In this document: positions 1 through 6,991 of the stretch, piece by piece
Numbering within the stretch: the stretch's first letter is position 1
Layout: the number at the start of each line of letters is the position of its first letter
DNA from: DASSUW01 sp036257565
Lineage (GTDB): Bacteria > Actinomycetota > Thermoleophilia > Solirubrobacterales > Solirubrobacteraceae
Direction: 5' to 3'
DNA: 64,000 bases
NCBI GenBank assembly: GCA_036257565.1
Contig: DATAFH010000006.1
Span: 1 to 64,000, forward strand
The notes under the pieces: model-generated
The model's database searches: none
What the model saw: the letters and a program-made list of their open reading frames with translations, nothing else
Told to the model about the DNA's origin: nothing
Program-made: the position numbers and the translations under genes

Positions 1-383
1 TCGACGCGGCCGTCGGGCACGGGGCGCGCCCGCTCGCCGTGCACGGCCTCGGCGCTGTTGCCGTCCGGGTCGAGCAGGAACCCGCCGTAGTAGTCGGGTC
101 CGTACTCCGTGCGCGGCCCGGGCGCGCCGTCGTCGCGGTACTCGGCGTCGATCCCCGCCTGCCAGAAGGCGTCTACGGCCGCGCGGCTCGGCGCGCGGAA
201 CCCGACGTGCAGGCCGCGGGTCACGGGGTGCTCGCGGTCCGTGGGACCGATGGCCCAGTCCTCCCACTCGACGAGCTCGGCGTCCGCGTGGCTGGGCTCG
301 ACACCCAGCACGGCGAGGACGGTGCGGTAGAAGCGCTCAGACGCGGCCAGGGCCGAGACGGCGATGCCGACGTGGTCGAACAC
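1..383 (-). CDS. VOC (glyoxalase/bleomycin-resistance fold) family protein, C-terminus cut by window edge
   Basis: Reading leftwards from a GTG at 381-383, the translation opens FDHVGIAVSALAASERFYRT, the usual first beta-alpha unit of the vicinal-oxygen-chelate fold. It runs through an HVGFRAPSRAAVDAFW segment, the start of the second module, to GGFLLDPDGNSAEAVHGE, where the Asp-Pro-Asp-Gly-Asn turn and the following Glu are the conserved end of VOC proteins. About 127 codons are visible and the stop lies outside the window. VOC proteins use paired modules to hold a divalent metal and include lyases, dioxygenases and drug-binding proteins; nothing here fixes the substrate. The gene stands alone, divergent from the short reading frame that follows. 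Confidence 0.8.
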   Translation of the reverse strand, partial: MFDHVGIAVSALAASERFYRTVLAVLGVEPSHADAELVEWEDWAIGPTDREHPVTRGLHVGFRAPSRAAVDAFWQAGIDAEYRDDGAPGPRTEYGPDYYGGFLLDPDGNSAEAVHGERARPVPDGRV

Positions 384-430
384 CAGGCCGAGGCTACCGT
401 TGCGGCATGCTCGATCGAGTTCGCGCGCGG

Positions 431-623
431 CATGGCCGTCGGGCTTGCGGTCGGCGTGGTAGCCATCGCGTTCGCGGCCGTCCTGCCCGACGCGGTCGCG
501 TACATCTATGTCGGCGCGCAGCTGGCCGGCATCGGCTGGGTGTACTTCGGGTTGGGGGTGGCGGACGGGCGCCCGTTCGCGTGGGCGCGTCCGGGGGCCG
601 CGGAGAGGGATGCTGCGCCCGAG
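431..623 (+). pseudogene. Possible remnant of a small membrane protein
   Basis: From an ATG at 431 the frame encodes two clearly hydrophobic stretches (about residues 2-20 and 24-42) followed by a VADGRPFAWARPG tail. This resembles the start of short actinobacterial two- to four-helix membrane proteins. No stop codon occurs before the convergent gene at 624. Beyond that point the frame only reads the antisense of that gene and loses membrane character, so the original C-terminus seems to be missing. It could also be a chance open frame in GC-rich DNA. Confidence 0.3.
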
Positions 624-1121
624 TTAGGCGGCGGCCAGCTCGCTGTGGCCGTGCACGTGGTGCGTGTACTCGTCGGGGCGCAGCAGCATGGCCGCGAGCA
701 TGCCGAGCAGCATCACGATGTGCTCGCCGACGAGCAGCGTGTCGATGCTCACGAGGCCGGCGGCCAGCACGCCGATGGCGGCGAGCGTCGGCAGCACCAT
801 CGAGGCGGCCATCTCGGTGTTCGCGCGCCAGCCGTGGCCGCGGTAGCGCATCCAGGCGACCATCGGCACGGTCATGGTGACCGCCATGCCGAGCAGCATC
901 AACGCGGGCGCATCGGTGTTGAGCTCGGACCAGCTACTGCCTGCAGCCCCGAGCGCCCACCCCGCCGGGGCGCCGAGGACGACCATGCCGAGGAACATCG
1001 CCACGACCATCTCGATGTAGTGGCGGATGAAGTGCCCGGTCGACGAGCTCAGCCAGCGGCCGCGTCGCGCGGCCTCGTGACGATGGGAGCTGGTCGCGTC
1101 ATGTGTCTGGATGGCGGTCAT
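624..1121 (-). CDS. Conserved actinobacterial integral membrane protein, probably copper-responsive
   Basis: The product is 165 residues. A polar N-terminus of about 30 residues (HDATSSHRHEAARR) is followed by four hydrophobic helices (roughly residues 37-57, 72-87, 107-125, 130-146) that are rich in Met (MVVAMFLGMV, MLLGMAVTMTVPM, MLLGMLAAMLLRPDEY), and it ends in a His-containing tail (THHVHGHSELAAA). Similar Met-rich four-helix proteins of unknown function are common in Actinobacteria. An AAGGA ribosome-binding site lies about 9 bases before the ATG. A palindrome of the CsoR type sits about 50 bp upstream, which is the reason for proposing a copper or thiol-metal link. The metal role is inference; neither a transporter signature nor an enzyme motif is visible. 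Confidence 0.75.
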   Translation of the reverse strand: MTAIQTHDATSSHRHEAARRGRWLSSSTGHFIRHYIEMVVAMFLGMVVLGAPAGWALGAAGSSWSELNTDAPALMLLGMAVTMTVPMVAWMRYRGHGWRANTEMAASMVLPTLAAIGVLAAGLVSIDTLLVGEHIVMLLGMLAAMLLRPDEYTHHVHGHSELAAA

Positions 1122-1169
1122 GAGCTAGGTCCTTGGTCTCGGTGGTACAGGCGACGACGGCGTCGACGG

Positions 1170-1188
1170 TAAACCCCCAGGGGGTATA
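1170..1188 (-). promoter_or_regulatory. CsoR/RcnR-like operator upstream of the Met-rich membrane gene
   Basis: ACCCCCAGGGGGT (1173-1185) is a perfect odd palindrome flanked by A/T-rich bases (TAA on the left, ATATA on the right). This matches the layout of known CsoR sites: A/T, C-run, short spacer, G-run, TATA. It overlaps a TATATA that could serve as the -10 of the leftward promoter, so a bound repressor would block the gene starting at 1121. No csoR gene is in the window. Confidence 0.5.
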
Positions 1189-1189
1189 T

Positions 1190-1484
1190 AGCAAGGGTCC
1201 GAGTGAGCGATTTGCGGAAGACGCCAGCTAGCGCGAGACGCAGGTGCGGGAGGCCGCACCGCTCGTCGGAGGCCTGCGGGGCGCCGGTGCGTGGGCGCTC
1301 GTCCCCGCGCCGGGTGCGCGGCTACCTGCGTACCGATGGTCTGGGGCATGGTCCGTGGCGGGCACCAGCACGCCGGACACCCCTAGCCCTATAGCCGCCG
1401 CCGAGCACGGTCCGCGACGCGCCTCAACGCGCCGCGGACTCGCGCCGCGCGCGTCGACCGGCACCGGGCAAGCATGCGCCGGGC
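1190..1484. other. Intergenic stretch without a recognised gene
   Basis: About 300 bases separate the copper-type operator from the glycosyltransferase remnant. A short perfect hairpin (GTGCGG-GAGG-CCGCAC, 1244-1259) is present. The open frames here have no recognisable protein character. The stretch may hold the decayed N-terminal part of the remnant that begins at 1485. Confidence 0.5.
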
Positions 1485-2049
1485 CGCTGGACCGAGGATC
1501 TGCGTGCCGGCGGCTGGCCGGATGCGATCGGCGAGGACATCGTGCTTACCTGGGCGCTGATGGACTCGCGCGGCATCGTGCAGTACGAGCCGTGCGCACT
1601 CGGCTTCACCGCGGGCGCCCGAGAACGTGAGGCACTTCATGCGCCAGCGCGCGCGCTGGGCGCGAGGGATGTTCGAGGTCCTGCGCAGGAACCCGCCGAC
1701 CCGCCAGCCGCGTGTGCTCGCCAAGTTCGTCGCCGGCATCGACTACCTCGTGCCGTTCCTGGATATCGGCTACGTGTTCTTCCGGATCCCCGGCGTGATC
1801 CTGTTCAGCCTCGGCTACCCGCTGATCTTCTCGTGGTGGTCGATGCTGGTGATCCCGATCACGTTGACGATCTACGGGCTCCTGCGGCGGTGGCAGGAGC
1901 GCCATGTGTTCCGGCGCCTCGACATCCACACGACGCAGGACATCCGCGGCTTCTACGGCTACCTGTTCGGCTACCAGGTGCTGACCTCGTCCGCGTCCCT
2001 CCGCGGCTACCTCCAGTACATCCTGGGAACCGCCCGCCGCTGGAAGTAG
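1485..2049 (+). pseudogene. C-terminal remnant of a family 2 glycosyltransferase (cellulose/hyaluronan-synthase-like), frameshifted
   Basis: Frame 3 from 1485 reads RWTEDLRAGGWPDAIGEDIV then LTWALMDSRGIVQYEPCALG. This is the GT2 region where GGWP..IGEDIVLTW contains the (E/G)ED acceptor motif. About 20 codons on, the homology jumps to frame 1 (PENVRHFMRQRARWARGMFE), where QRARW is the classical QxxRW product-binding motif of processive synthases. It continues through about four membrane helices to the stop at 2049. One inserted or missing base near 1605-1620 explains the break. The N-terminal half (UDP-sugar-binding DxD region) is absent upstream. The gene is therefore truncated and frameshifted and should not give an active synthase. 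Confidence 0.75.
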
Positions 2050-2082
2050 CGCCGCCGCCGGGACTCCGGATAGCGTGCGCCA

Positions 2083-2604
2083 ATGATCACTCGCAGCACG
2101 ATGGCGGCCGTGGCCGCGCTCACCGCTCTCGGCCTCCTCGCCGCCGCGGCCGTCGGCCGCCCGGCCGCGCCGCTTCCCGCTCCCAAGATCACTGCCGCGG
2201 GCGTCGGCAAGGTCAAGCTCGGCAAGACCCACGCCCGGCTCCGCGAGCAGGGCCTGGTCGGCCGCCTGCGGCCGGGCTGCCCGCTCGGCGAGAACACGCG
2301 GTCGGCACGGCTGCTCGCCCCGCTCCGCGGCCAGGTCGACTACAGCGTGACGAACCCGCGCGTGGCGGCGAGCGTCCTCATCCGCCGCGGAGCGAAAGCC
2401 AAGGGCGTCGGACGCGGCGACACGATCCCCGACATCAGGGCCAAGTTCCCGCACGCGCGGGTCGACAAGACCACGGAGGAGGTCTTCGGCATCTGGCTCG
2501 TGAAGATCCCCAAGCGGGACGGCGGCAAGTTCCAGTTCGCCGTGGACGCCGGCACGAAGAAGGTCACCCTCATCGGCGTCCCGTTCATCGCCTTCTGCGA
2601 GTAG
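2083..2604 (+). CDS. Secreted hypothetical protein
   Basis: The 173-residue product begins with a signal peptide: MITRSTMAAVAALTALGLLA, an Ala-rich core and a plausible cleavage near residues 25-35. The mature part is compact, with GVGKVKLGKT near residue 42, a single Cys in RPGCPLGENT, a repeated-looking VLIRRGAKAKGVGRGDT segment and a C-terminal Cys (IAFCE). The two cysteines could form a disulfide outside the cell. No enzyme motif is recognisable. GVG.V.LG.T followed by GVGRGDTIPDIRAKFP resembles small extracellular beta domains in which a G-x-x-G-D-T turn recurs, but I cannot assign a family. A stem-loop terminator follows the stop. Confidence 0.7.
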   Translation: MITRSTMAAVAALTALGLLAAAAVGRPAAPLPAPKITAAGVGKVKLGKTHARLREQGLVGRLRPGCPLGENTRSARLLAPLRGQVDYSVTNPRVAASVLIRRGAKAKGVGRGDTIPDIRAKFPHARVDKTTEEVFGIWLVKIPKRDGGKFQFAVDAGTKKVTLIGVPFIAFCE

Positions 2605-2645
2605 TCCACACCCGCCTTCGGGTGCTGGCACGCATGTGCCTCGGG

Positions 2646-2686
2646 CGCGGGAGCGGGAGCCTTGAGGGCCCCGCTCCCCGCATTTT
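2646..2686 (+). terminator. Rho-independent terminator after the secreted protein gene
   Basis: GCGGGAGCGGG pairs with CCCGCTCCCCGC across an 11-13 base loop, with one bulged base, and is followed at once by ATTTT. It lies about 40 bp after the stop at 2604 and just before the GNAT gene. Confidence 0.65.
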
Positions 2687-2698
2687 CCCGAGGTCCAC

Positions 2699-3211
2699 AT
2701 GCCTGCTCCCCACGGGCCCGCCCCGGTTCCTCGCGCGCTACATATCCGCGCGATCACGGCAGAGGACTCCGCCCGTCTGGCGGACGCCTTCGCCGGGCTC
2801 AGCGACCGGTCGCGGTACCAGCGCTTCCTCAGCCCCAAGCCGCGGCTCTCGTCGGCCGAGCTGCGCTACCTGACCGACATCGACCACCGCACGCACGAGG
2901 CACTCGTCGCCGTCGACCCGTCCGACGGCCGCTTCGTGGGCGTCGCGCGCTACGCCGGTGACACGGACACGGCCGACGTCGCGATCGTGATCGCCGACGC
3001 GTGGCAGGGCCGCGGCGTCGGCACGCGGCTCCTGCGCGAGCTCGTGGCGCGCGCCGAGGTCAACGGCATCTCCCGCCTCACCGGCACCACGCTGCACTAC
3101 AACCCGGCCGCCCGGACGCTCCTCCGGCGGGTCGGGTTCCGCACCCGCTCGATCAGCGGCGGGCTGGTCGAGCTCGAGCTCGCGCTGACGCCGGCGGCTC
3201 AGGCTGCGTAG
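2699..3211 (+). CDS. GNAT family N-acetyltransferase
   Basis: A 170-residue single-domain acetyltransferase. After a Pro-rich 13-residue leader comes LHIRAITAEDSARLADAF, the first strand and helix of the fold. Motif A is VAIVIADAWQGRGVGTRLLR (about residues 95-114), containing the Q/R-x-x-G-x-G/A acetyl-CoA pyrophosphate loop. NPAARTLLRRVGFR is the usual motif B ending. These enzymes move an acetyl group from acetyl-CoA to an amine; the substrate (antibiotic, protein or metabolite) cannot be told. The 3' end overlaps the convergent DUF2277 gene by 13 bases. It stands alone behind its own terminator-isolated promoter region. Confidence 0.85.
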   Translation: MPAPHGPAPVPRALHIRAITAEDSARLADAFAGLSDRSRYQRFLSPKPRLSSAELRYLTDIDHRTHEALVAVDPSDGRFVGVARYAGDTDTADVAIVIADAWQGRGVGTRLLRELVARAEVNGISRLTGTTLHYNPAARTLLRRVGFRTRSISGGLVELELALTPAAQAA

Positions 3212-3468
3212 CGCTGGGCGCTGCGGGCGCGCGCCTTCGCGGCCTCGACCTCGCGGTCCTTCGGCGGGGCGGACGTCACGAGCTCGCCGAGCAGCCGCGC
3301 GGTCGCCTCCTCGACCGCCTCGAGCGCCCGCGCGAACGCGGCCTCGTTGGCCTTCGACGGCTTCGTGGTCCCGCTGATCTTGCGCACGTACTGGAGGGCG
3401 GAGGCGTGGATCTCCTCGTGCGTGGCGGGCGGCTGGAAGTTGTGGAGCGTACGGATGTTGCGGCACAT
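3199..3468 (-). CDS. DUF2277 family protein
   Basis: An 89-residue protein beginning MCRNIRTLHNFQPPATHEEI, the near-invariant opening of DUF2277, then ALQYVRKISGTTKPSKANEA and a helical C-terminus rich in Ala and Glu. The family is widespread in bacteria with no established function; the conserved MCRNI start with Cys2 is its hallmark. The length is normal for the family. It converges with the GNAT gene (13-base overlap) and is divergent from the cation efflux gene, whose start is only 37 bp away, so the two share one short promoter region. Confidence 0.88.
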   Translation of the reverse strand: MCRNIRTLHNFQPPATHEEIHASALQYVRKISGTTKPSKANEAAFARALEAVEEATARLLGELVTSAPPKDREVEAAKARARSAQRYAA

Positions 3469-3505
3469 GCGGACAGCGTACGCCGCCGGCTGCCAAGGTA
3501 ATCGG

Positions 3506-4420
3506 GTGGCGCACGATCATCACCACCACCACGGCGTCTCGGCCGACGCCGACAGCCGCAAGCTCGCGCTCGCGCTGGCGCTGATCGCGGGCTTCATGTG
3601 CGTCGAGGTGGTGGTCGGCATCGCCGCCGACTCGCTGGCGCTGCTCTCCGACGCCGCGCACATGCTCACCGACGCGGGGGCGCTCGCGCTCTCGCTCGTC
3701 GCGATCCGGCTCGCGCGGCGGCCCGCGGCCGGGGCGATGACCTTCGGCCTCAAGCGCACCGAGATCCTGGCCGCGGCGATCAACGGCTCGACGCTGCTCG
3801 TCCTCGGCCTGCTGATCGTCTACGAGGGCATCCGCCGGCTGCTCGACCCGCCCGAGGTCGAGGGCCTGCCGGTGCTGATCGTCGCCCTGGTGGGCGTCGT
3901 CGTGAACCTGGTGGCGACCGCGATCCTCGCGCGCGCGAACCGGCAGTCGCTGAACATCGAGGGGGCCTTCCAGCACATCCTCACCGACCTCGCGGCGTTC
4001 GTCGCCACGGCGGTCGCCGGCGCGGTCATCCTGCTCACCGGCTTCCGCGAGGCGGATGGGATCGCGGCGCTGCTTGTGGCCGCGCTCATGTTGCGCGCCG
4101 CGTACGGCCTGCTGCGCGACTCCGGGCGCGTCTTCCTGGAGGCCGCTCCGAGAGGGCTCGACCCGCAGGCGATCGGCATGCGGATGGCGGGAGAACGGGG
4201 GGTCAAGGAGGTCCATGACCTGCACATCTGGGAGGTCACGTCAGGCTTCCCCGCGCTCTCCGCCCACGTCCTTGTCGGGCGCGACACCGACTGCCACGGC
4301 GCGCGGCGGGCGATCGAGGCCATGCTCAACGACGAGTTCCACATCGAGCACACGACGCTGCAGGTCGACCACGACGACGGAAGCCACCTGCTCGAGATCG
4401 AGGTCAGCCCGCGGGGATGA
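3506..4420 (+). CDS. Cation diffusion facilitator (CzcD/ZitB-like metal efflux)
   Basis: A 304-residue inner-membrane antiporter that exports Zn2+ or related divalent ions in exchange for protons. The start is taken as the GTG at 3506 because it is followed by a His-rich metal-catching N-terminus (AHDHHHHHG). Six hydrophobic segments follow between about residues 20 and 205. The intramembrane metal site is visible as SDAAHMLTDAGAL in helix 2 (D/H-x3-D) and FQHILTDLAAF in helix 5 (H-x3-D). The cytoplasmic C-terminal domain (VKEVHDLHIWEVTSGFPALS, then DCHGARRAIEAML) has the ferredoxin-like fold used for dimerisation and regulation. All key residues are present. Confidence 0.92.
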   Translation: MAHDHHHHHGVSADADSRKLALALALIAGFMCVEVVVGIAADSLALLSDAAHMLTDAGALALSLVAIRLARRPAAGAMTFGLKRTEILAAAINGSTLLVLGLLIVYEGIRRLLDPPEVEGLPVLIVALVGVVVNLVATAILARANRQSLNIEGAFQHILTDLAAFVATAVAGAVILLTGFREADGIAALLVAALMLRAAYGLLRDSGRVFLEAAPRGLDPQAIGMRMAGERGVKEVHDLHIWEVTSGFPALSAHVLVGRDTDCHGARRAIEAMLNDEFHIEHTTLQVDHDDGSHLLEIEVSPRG

Positions 4421-5048
4421 CCCAGCCCGCCATGGCCACGAAGTGCGCCACGGCGGCGGCGATCACGAGCACGTGGAAGATCTCGTGGAAGCCGAACGTC
4501 TGCGGCCACGGGTCGGGCCGGCGGGCCGCGTAGATCACCGCGCCCGCGGAGTACAGCAGGCCACCGGCGAGGAACAGGAGCAGCGGCGTCACCGGTAGGC
4601 GCGCGACCATCTGGGGGACGGCGACGATCGCGAACCAGCCAAGCCCGATGTACGCGATCGCCTGCACGACGCGCGGAGCACTGATCCACGCCACGCTGAG
4701 CGCCACGCCGCCGAGCGCGCCCGCCCAGACCCCGATGAGCACCACCCAGCGCAGCGAGCCGTCGAGCACGAGCAGGCAGATCGGCGTGTAGCTGGCGGCG
4801 ATGAACACGAAGATCGCGCTGTGGTCGACGCGCCGGAGGATCGCCCGCAGGTTGGGGTCGCACTTCCAGCGGTGGTAGACGGCGCTCCCGGCGAGCATCA
4901 GGCACAGGCCGGCGCCGTAGACGAGCGCGGCCCCGCGGGCGGCGCCGGTCTCGGCGAGGGCGACGAGCACGACCGTCGCAGCGAGAGCGAACCAGAACGC
5001 CCAGGCATGCGTCACGCCGCGGAGGGCGGGCACGAGCTCATCGGACAT
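4404..5048 (-). CDS. Hemolysin III / PAQR family membrane protein
   Basis: A 214-residue protein with seven predicted helices. The three sequence marks of the hemolysin III branch of the progestin/adipoQ receptor superfamily are present: SAVYHRWKCDP (Ser and His), DHSAIFVFIAASYTP (Asp), and HEIFHVLVIAAAVAHF (His-x3-His, later His), which together form the Zn-dependent hydrolase-like site. The function in bacteria is unsettled (membrane homeostasis is proposed); haemolysis should not be assumed from the name. The ATG at 5046-5048 is chosen because upstream codons lack membrane-protein character. It overlaps the cation efflux gene end by 17 bases and lies back to back with the cupin gene. Confidence 0.88.
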   Translation of the reverse strand: MSDELVPALRGVTHAWAFWFALAATVVLVALAETGAARGAALVYGAGLCLMLAGSAVYHRWKCDPNLRAILRRVDHSAIFVFIAASYTPICLLVLDGSLRWVVLIGVWAGALGGVALSVAWISAPRVVQAIAYIGLGWFAIVAVPQMVARLPVTPLLLFLAGGLLYSAGAVIYAARRPDPWPQTFGFHEIFHVLVIAAAVAHFVAMAGWVIPAG

Positions 5049-5070
5049 GCCTCTTGGTATACCCACCCGG

Positions 5071-5430
5071 ATGCCGCCCGTGCTCATCAAGTCCCCCTCG
5101 CGCGTACAGGCCGCGGGGACGAAGCCGAAGCTGATCGACGAGTACGTCGGCCGCGTGAACAGCGGCGAGGAGCGCGTGAGCATGGCCCACATGCGCTCGC
5201 CGGCGGGTTGGGTCGAGCCGGGCCAGCGCCCGGAGTTCGATGAGTACACGCTCGTGCTCGAGGGCCGGGTGCACGTCGAGCACGAGGCCGGCGCGCTGGA
5301 CGTCGGCGCCGGCCAGGCGGTGCTCGCGCGGGGTGGGGAATGGGTGCGGTACTCGACGCCCGAGGGCGCCTCGTACGTCGCCGTGTGCCTGCCGGCGTTC
5401 TCGCCGGAGACCGTGCACCGCGACGACTGA
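5071..5430 (+). CDS. Small cupin-domain protein
   Basis: A 119-residue single cupin. It begins PPVLIKSPSRVQAAGTKPK and continues to PEFDEYTLVLEGRVHVEHEA and VGAGQAVLARGGEWVRYSTP. The first cupin motif here has Glu/Tyr in place of the His pair, so a metal site is uncertain. The product resembles small cupins that begin IKSPSxVxAAGxxPKxIxEy, found beside many unrelated genes. An in-frame ATG at 5047 would add eight residues but would overlap the divergent hemolysin III start. No substrate can be inferred. Confidence 0.8.
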   Translation: MPPVLIKSPSRVQAAGTKPKLIDEYVGRVNSGEERVSMAHMRSPAGWVEPGQRPEFDEYTLVLEGRVHVEHEAGALDVGAGQAVLARGGEWVRYSTPEGASYVAVCLPAFSPETVHRDD

Positions 5431-5462
5431 AGTCCGGGCGCCGGCGCGCCGATTAGGAGGGT

Positions 5463-6137
5463 ATGTCGCTTCCCCCGCCCGCCGGTTCAGGCCAGCGCGA
5501 GCACGCGCTCGAGCTCGAGCGGCCGCGCGGCTGGGGCCGCCGCCGCGAGCTCGACGTCCTGCGGATGAGCGCGCTGGGCGCGTCGATGACCTTCGACGGC
5601 ACGCTGCACGAGCCGCTCCGGATCCCGCTCGGCACGCTTCAGCTCGGCCTCGTCGACCCGGGCGGCGCCGACGCGAGCGGCATGGTCGGGCGCTTCCCGA
5701 TCCTGAAGCGGCTCAGCGCCACGGCCGTGATTCCGCGCGAGCAGGGAATCGAGGGCTGGCTGTGGACGTCGCTGGGCGGCTCGGCGCTGACCGTGCTCGG
5801 CGATCCCGAGGACGCCCCGAACGCGGCGCTGCTCTTCACCAAGCCGCTGGGCGACGCCGCCGTGGCGTGCTTCGAGCCGGCGGCCGCCGAGCTCATCGCC
5901 GCCCGCTCGCCGCTCGGCGCGCCGGCCATCTACGGCCTCCTGTTCCGCGTGGCGGACACGGACAAGGCCGAGACGATCTTCCGCGCCTTCGGGCTGCTGC
6001 GACCGCTGACCGACCGCGAGGTGCCGCCCACGCTGCGCCGCTCGCTGCCGACGGACCGCCCCGCCGACCCGGCGGTCGTGCAGGTGCCCGAGGACTCGCG
6101 CGCGGCTACGTCGGTCGCGCCGCCTGGCCTAAGCTGA
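5463..6137 (+). CDS. Conserved hypothetical protein (about 224 residues)
   Basis: Preceded by a strong AGGAGG site seven bases before the ATG, so this is a real gene. It is a soluble protein without signal peptide or membrane helices. Visible features are ELDVLRMSALGASMTFDGTL near residue 28, a GMVGRFPILKRLSATAVIPR core, EGWLWTSLGGSALTVLGD and a disordered Pro/Arg-rich C-terminus after residue 190. The alternating hydrophobic pattern suggests a mostly beta domain. I do not recognise the family. It runs in the same direction as, and 39 bp before, the small zinc-finger gene and may share its transcript. Confidence 0.6.
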   Translation: MSLPPPAGSGQREHALELERPRGWGRRRELDVLRMSALGASMTFDGTLHEPLRIPLGTLQLGLVDPGGADASGMVGRFPILKRLSATAVIPREQGIEGWLWTSLGGSALTVLGDPEDAPNAALLFTKPLGDAAVACFEPAAAELIAARSPLGAPAIYGLLFRVADTDKAETIFRAFGLLRPLTDREVPPTLRRSLPTDRPADPAVVQVPEDSRAATSVAPPGLS

Positions 6138-6175
6138 CGCTCGCCGGCAGCCCCACTCGCTAACGTGGCGCGCTC

Positions 6176-6358
6176 GTGAGCACCGGACCTGCCGAACCGT
6201 ATGACCCCCAGCGCTGCACCGCCTGCCGCGGCACCGGCCGCGTGATCTCGGGCCTCGGCGGCACCCCGCAGCCGGTCGAGTGCCCGTGGTGCGAGGGCAC
6301 CGGCAAGCTCATCCCGGGTCACGACGCCCAGGCGGCGCGGCGCGGCGAGACCAGCTAG
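6176..6358 (+). CDS. Small DnaJ-type zinc-finger protein
   Basis: A 60-residue protein consisting almost only of two CxxCxGxG elements, CTACRGTGRV and CPWCEGTGKL, about 20 residues apart. This is the zinc-binding repeat of the DnaJ cysteine-rich domain, here reduced to one zinc site. The GTG start at 6176 is supported by composition; no longer start is available. Such mini-fingers are common in Actinobacteria and are presumed to bind partner proteins or act as redox-sensitive scaffolds. The last four bases overlap the convergent gene's stop. Confidence 0.75.
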   Translation: MSTGPAEPYDPQRCTACRGTGRVISGLGGTPQPVECPWCEGTGKLIPGHDAQAARRGETS

Positions 6359-6747
6359 CGGACGACCAGCGTCCCGATCAGGCGCTCCTCGTCGACGAGC
6401 TTGATCGGGTACATGCCCGCCCTGTCCGCGTAGATGTCGAACCGCGCGTTCGACTCGGGGGTGATCGGCGACACCTCGTCCAGCAGCTCGACGCTGTCGA
6501 GCTCGTCGCCCTCCACCTCCAGCTCGAGCAGCGTCCCGCGCCTCACGTTGATGCGACGGGGCGCCTCGGCGGTCGAGATCGTGCGGGCGCGGGTGACCAC
6601 CGACCCCTCGGCGGGTGTCGTGGGCACGGGCGTCGCGTCGGCCGCCCGCCGATCGCGGGGCACCGGCTGGCGCGGCGCGAGGCTCGCCGCCAGCGCGGTG
6701 AGCCCCATGAGCACGGCCACGAGGATGATGAAACGGCGGCCGAGCAT
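6355..6747 (-). CDS. Membrane-anchored or secreted hypothetical protein with a beta-sandwich-like domain
   Basis: The 130-residue product starts MLGRRFIILVAVLMGLTALA, an uncleaved anchor or signal peptide, followed by a basic Pro/Arg-rich linker. It ends with a compact beta domain (INVRRGTLLELEVEGDELDS, later NARFDIYADRAGMYPIKLVD). The VxxGTxLxLxVxxxxxDxVxL pattern and the final GMYPIKL resemble cupredoxin-like or oxidase subunit II-like extracellular domains, but no copper ligands are present. An alternative GTG at 6766-6768 adds seven residues. It is transcribed away from the pilin promoter region. Confidence 0.6.
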   Translation of the reverse strand: MLGRRFIILVAVLMGLTALAASLAPRQPVPRDRRAADATPVPTTPAEGSVVTRARTISTAEAPRRINVRRGTLLELEVEGDELDSVELLDEVSPITPESNARFDIYADRAGMYPIKLVDEERLIGTLVVR

Positions 6748-6792
6748 CCCCCGGAGGGTAGAGGGCACTTCGCCGATTCGGCTAACGAGGGC

Positions 6793-6820
6793 TTAAGGAC
6801 CCGCGACGGGCAGCCGATAA
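6793..6820 (+). promoter_or_regulatory. Sigma-28 (FliA/WhiG-type) promoter of the pilin gene
   Basis: TTAAG at 6793-6797, exactly 15 nt, then GCCGATAA at 6813-6820. The known sigma-28 consensus is TAAA-N15-GCCGATAA, so the -10 box is a perfect match and the -35 box differs in one base. Transcription should begin near 6826-6828, just before the riboswitch. Three further sites in this window have the same geometry. Confidence 0.75.
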
Positions 6821-6833
6821 CGGGGATGCCAGC

Positions 6834-6957
6834 CAAGGTGTCAAAGGCAAATCGCCCGCGAGGGTGAGGCGCAAAGCCACGGGGCTCCAGGATGGAGCAC
6901 GCCGGGTTGCCACCGCAGTGGTGGGACTGGGACCGAGGTCCTGGCACGGAAGTCCAC
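6834..6957 (+). ncRNA. Cyclic di-GMP class I riboswitch (GEMM) with downstream hairpin, leader of the pilin mRNA
   Basis: The aptamer (about 6834-6914) shows the class I signature. AAGGCAAA is followed by a stem capped by a GNRA tetraloop (CCC-GCGA-GGG, 6855-6864). Then comes the hallmark GCGCAAAGCCAC, a second arm (GGGGCTCC...GGAGCAC) and the closing GCCGGGTTGCC. A nested hairpin follows at 6921-6957 (outer GTGG(G)ACT/AGTCCAC, inner GGAC-CGAG-GTCC) and is probably the expression platform. It ends about 20 bases before the pilin ribosome-binding site, so control could act on translation or on leader folding. Class I c-di-GMP riboswitches are known to control pilin and motility genes. Confidence 0.85.
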
Positions 6958-6991
6958 AGGCCCAACGATCCCCTCAGGAGGGACCAACCAC

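Noticed and set aside
431..1172. A single 247-residue membrane protein gene on the plus strand
   Set aside because: Only the first 65 residues look like protein. The remainder is the exact antisense of a well-supported gene, so at most a fragment was recorded.
1203..1630. Several short open frames between the copper-type operator and the glycosyltransferase remnant
   Set aside because: Ala/Arg/Pro-rich translations on both strands with no ribosome-binding sites, and they overlap sequence better explained as a decayed gene.
4404..5048. A haemolysin / virulence factor
   Set aside because: The hemolysin III name is historical. The sequence is a PAQR-type membrane protein, and no toxin features are present.
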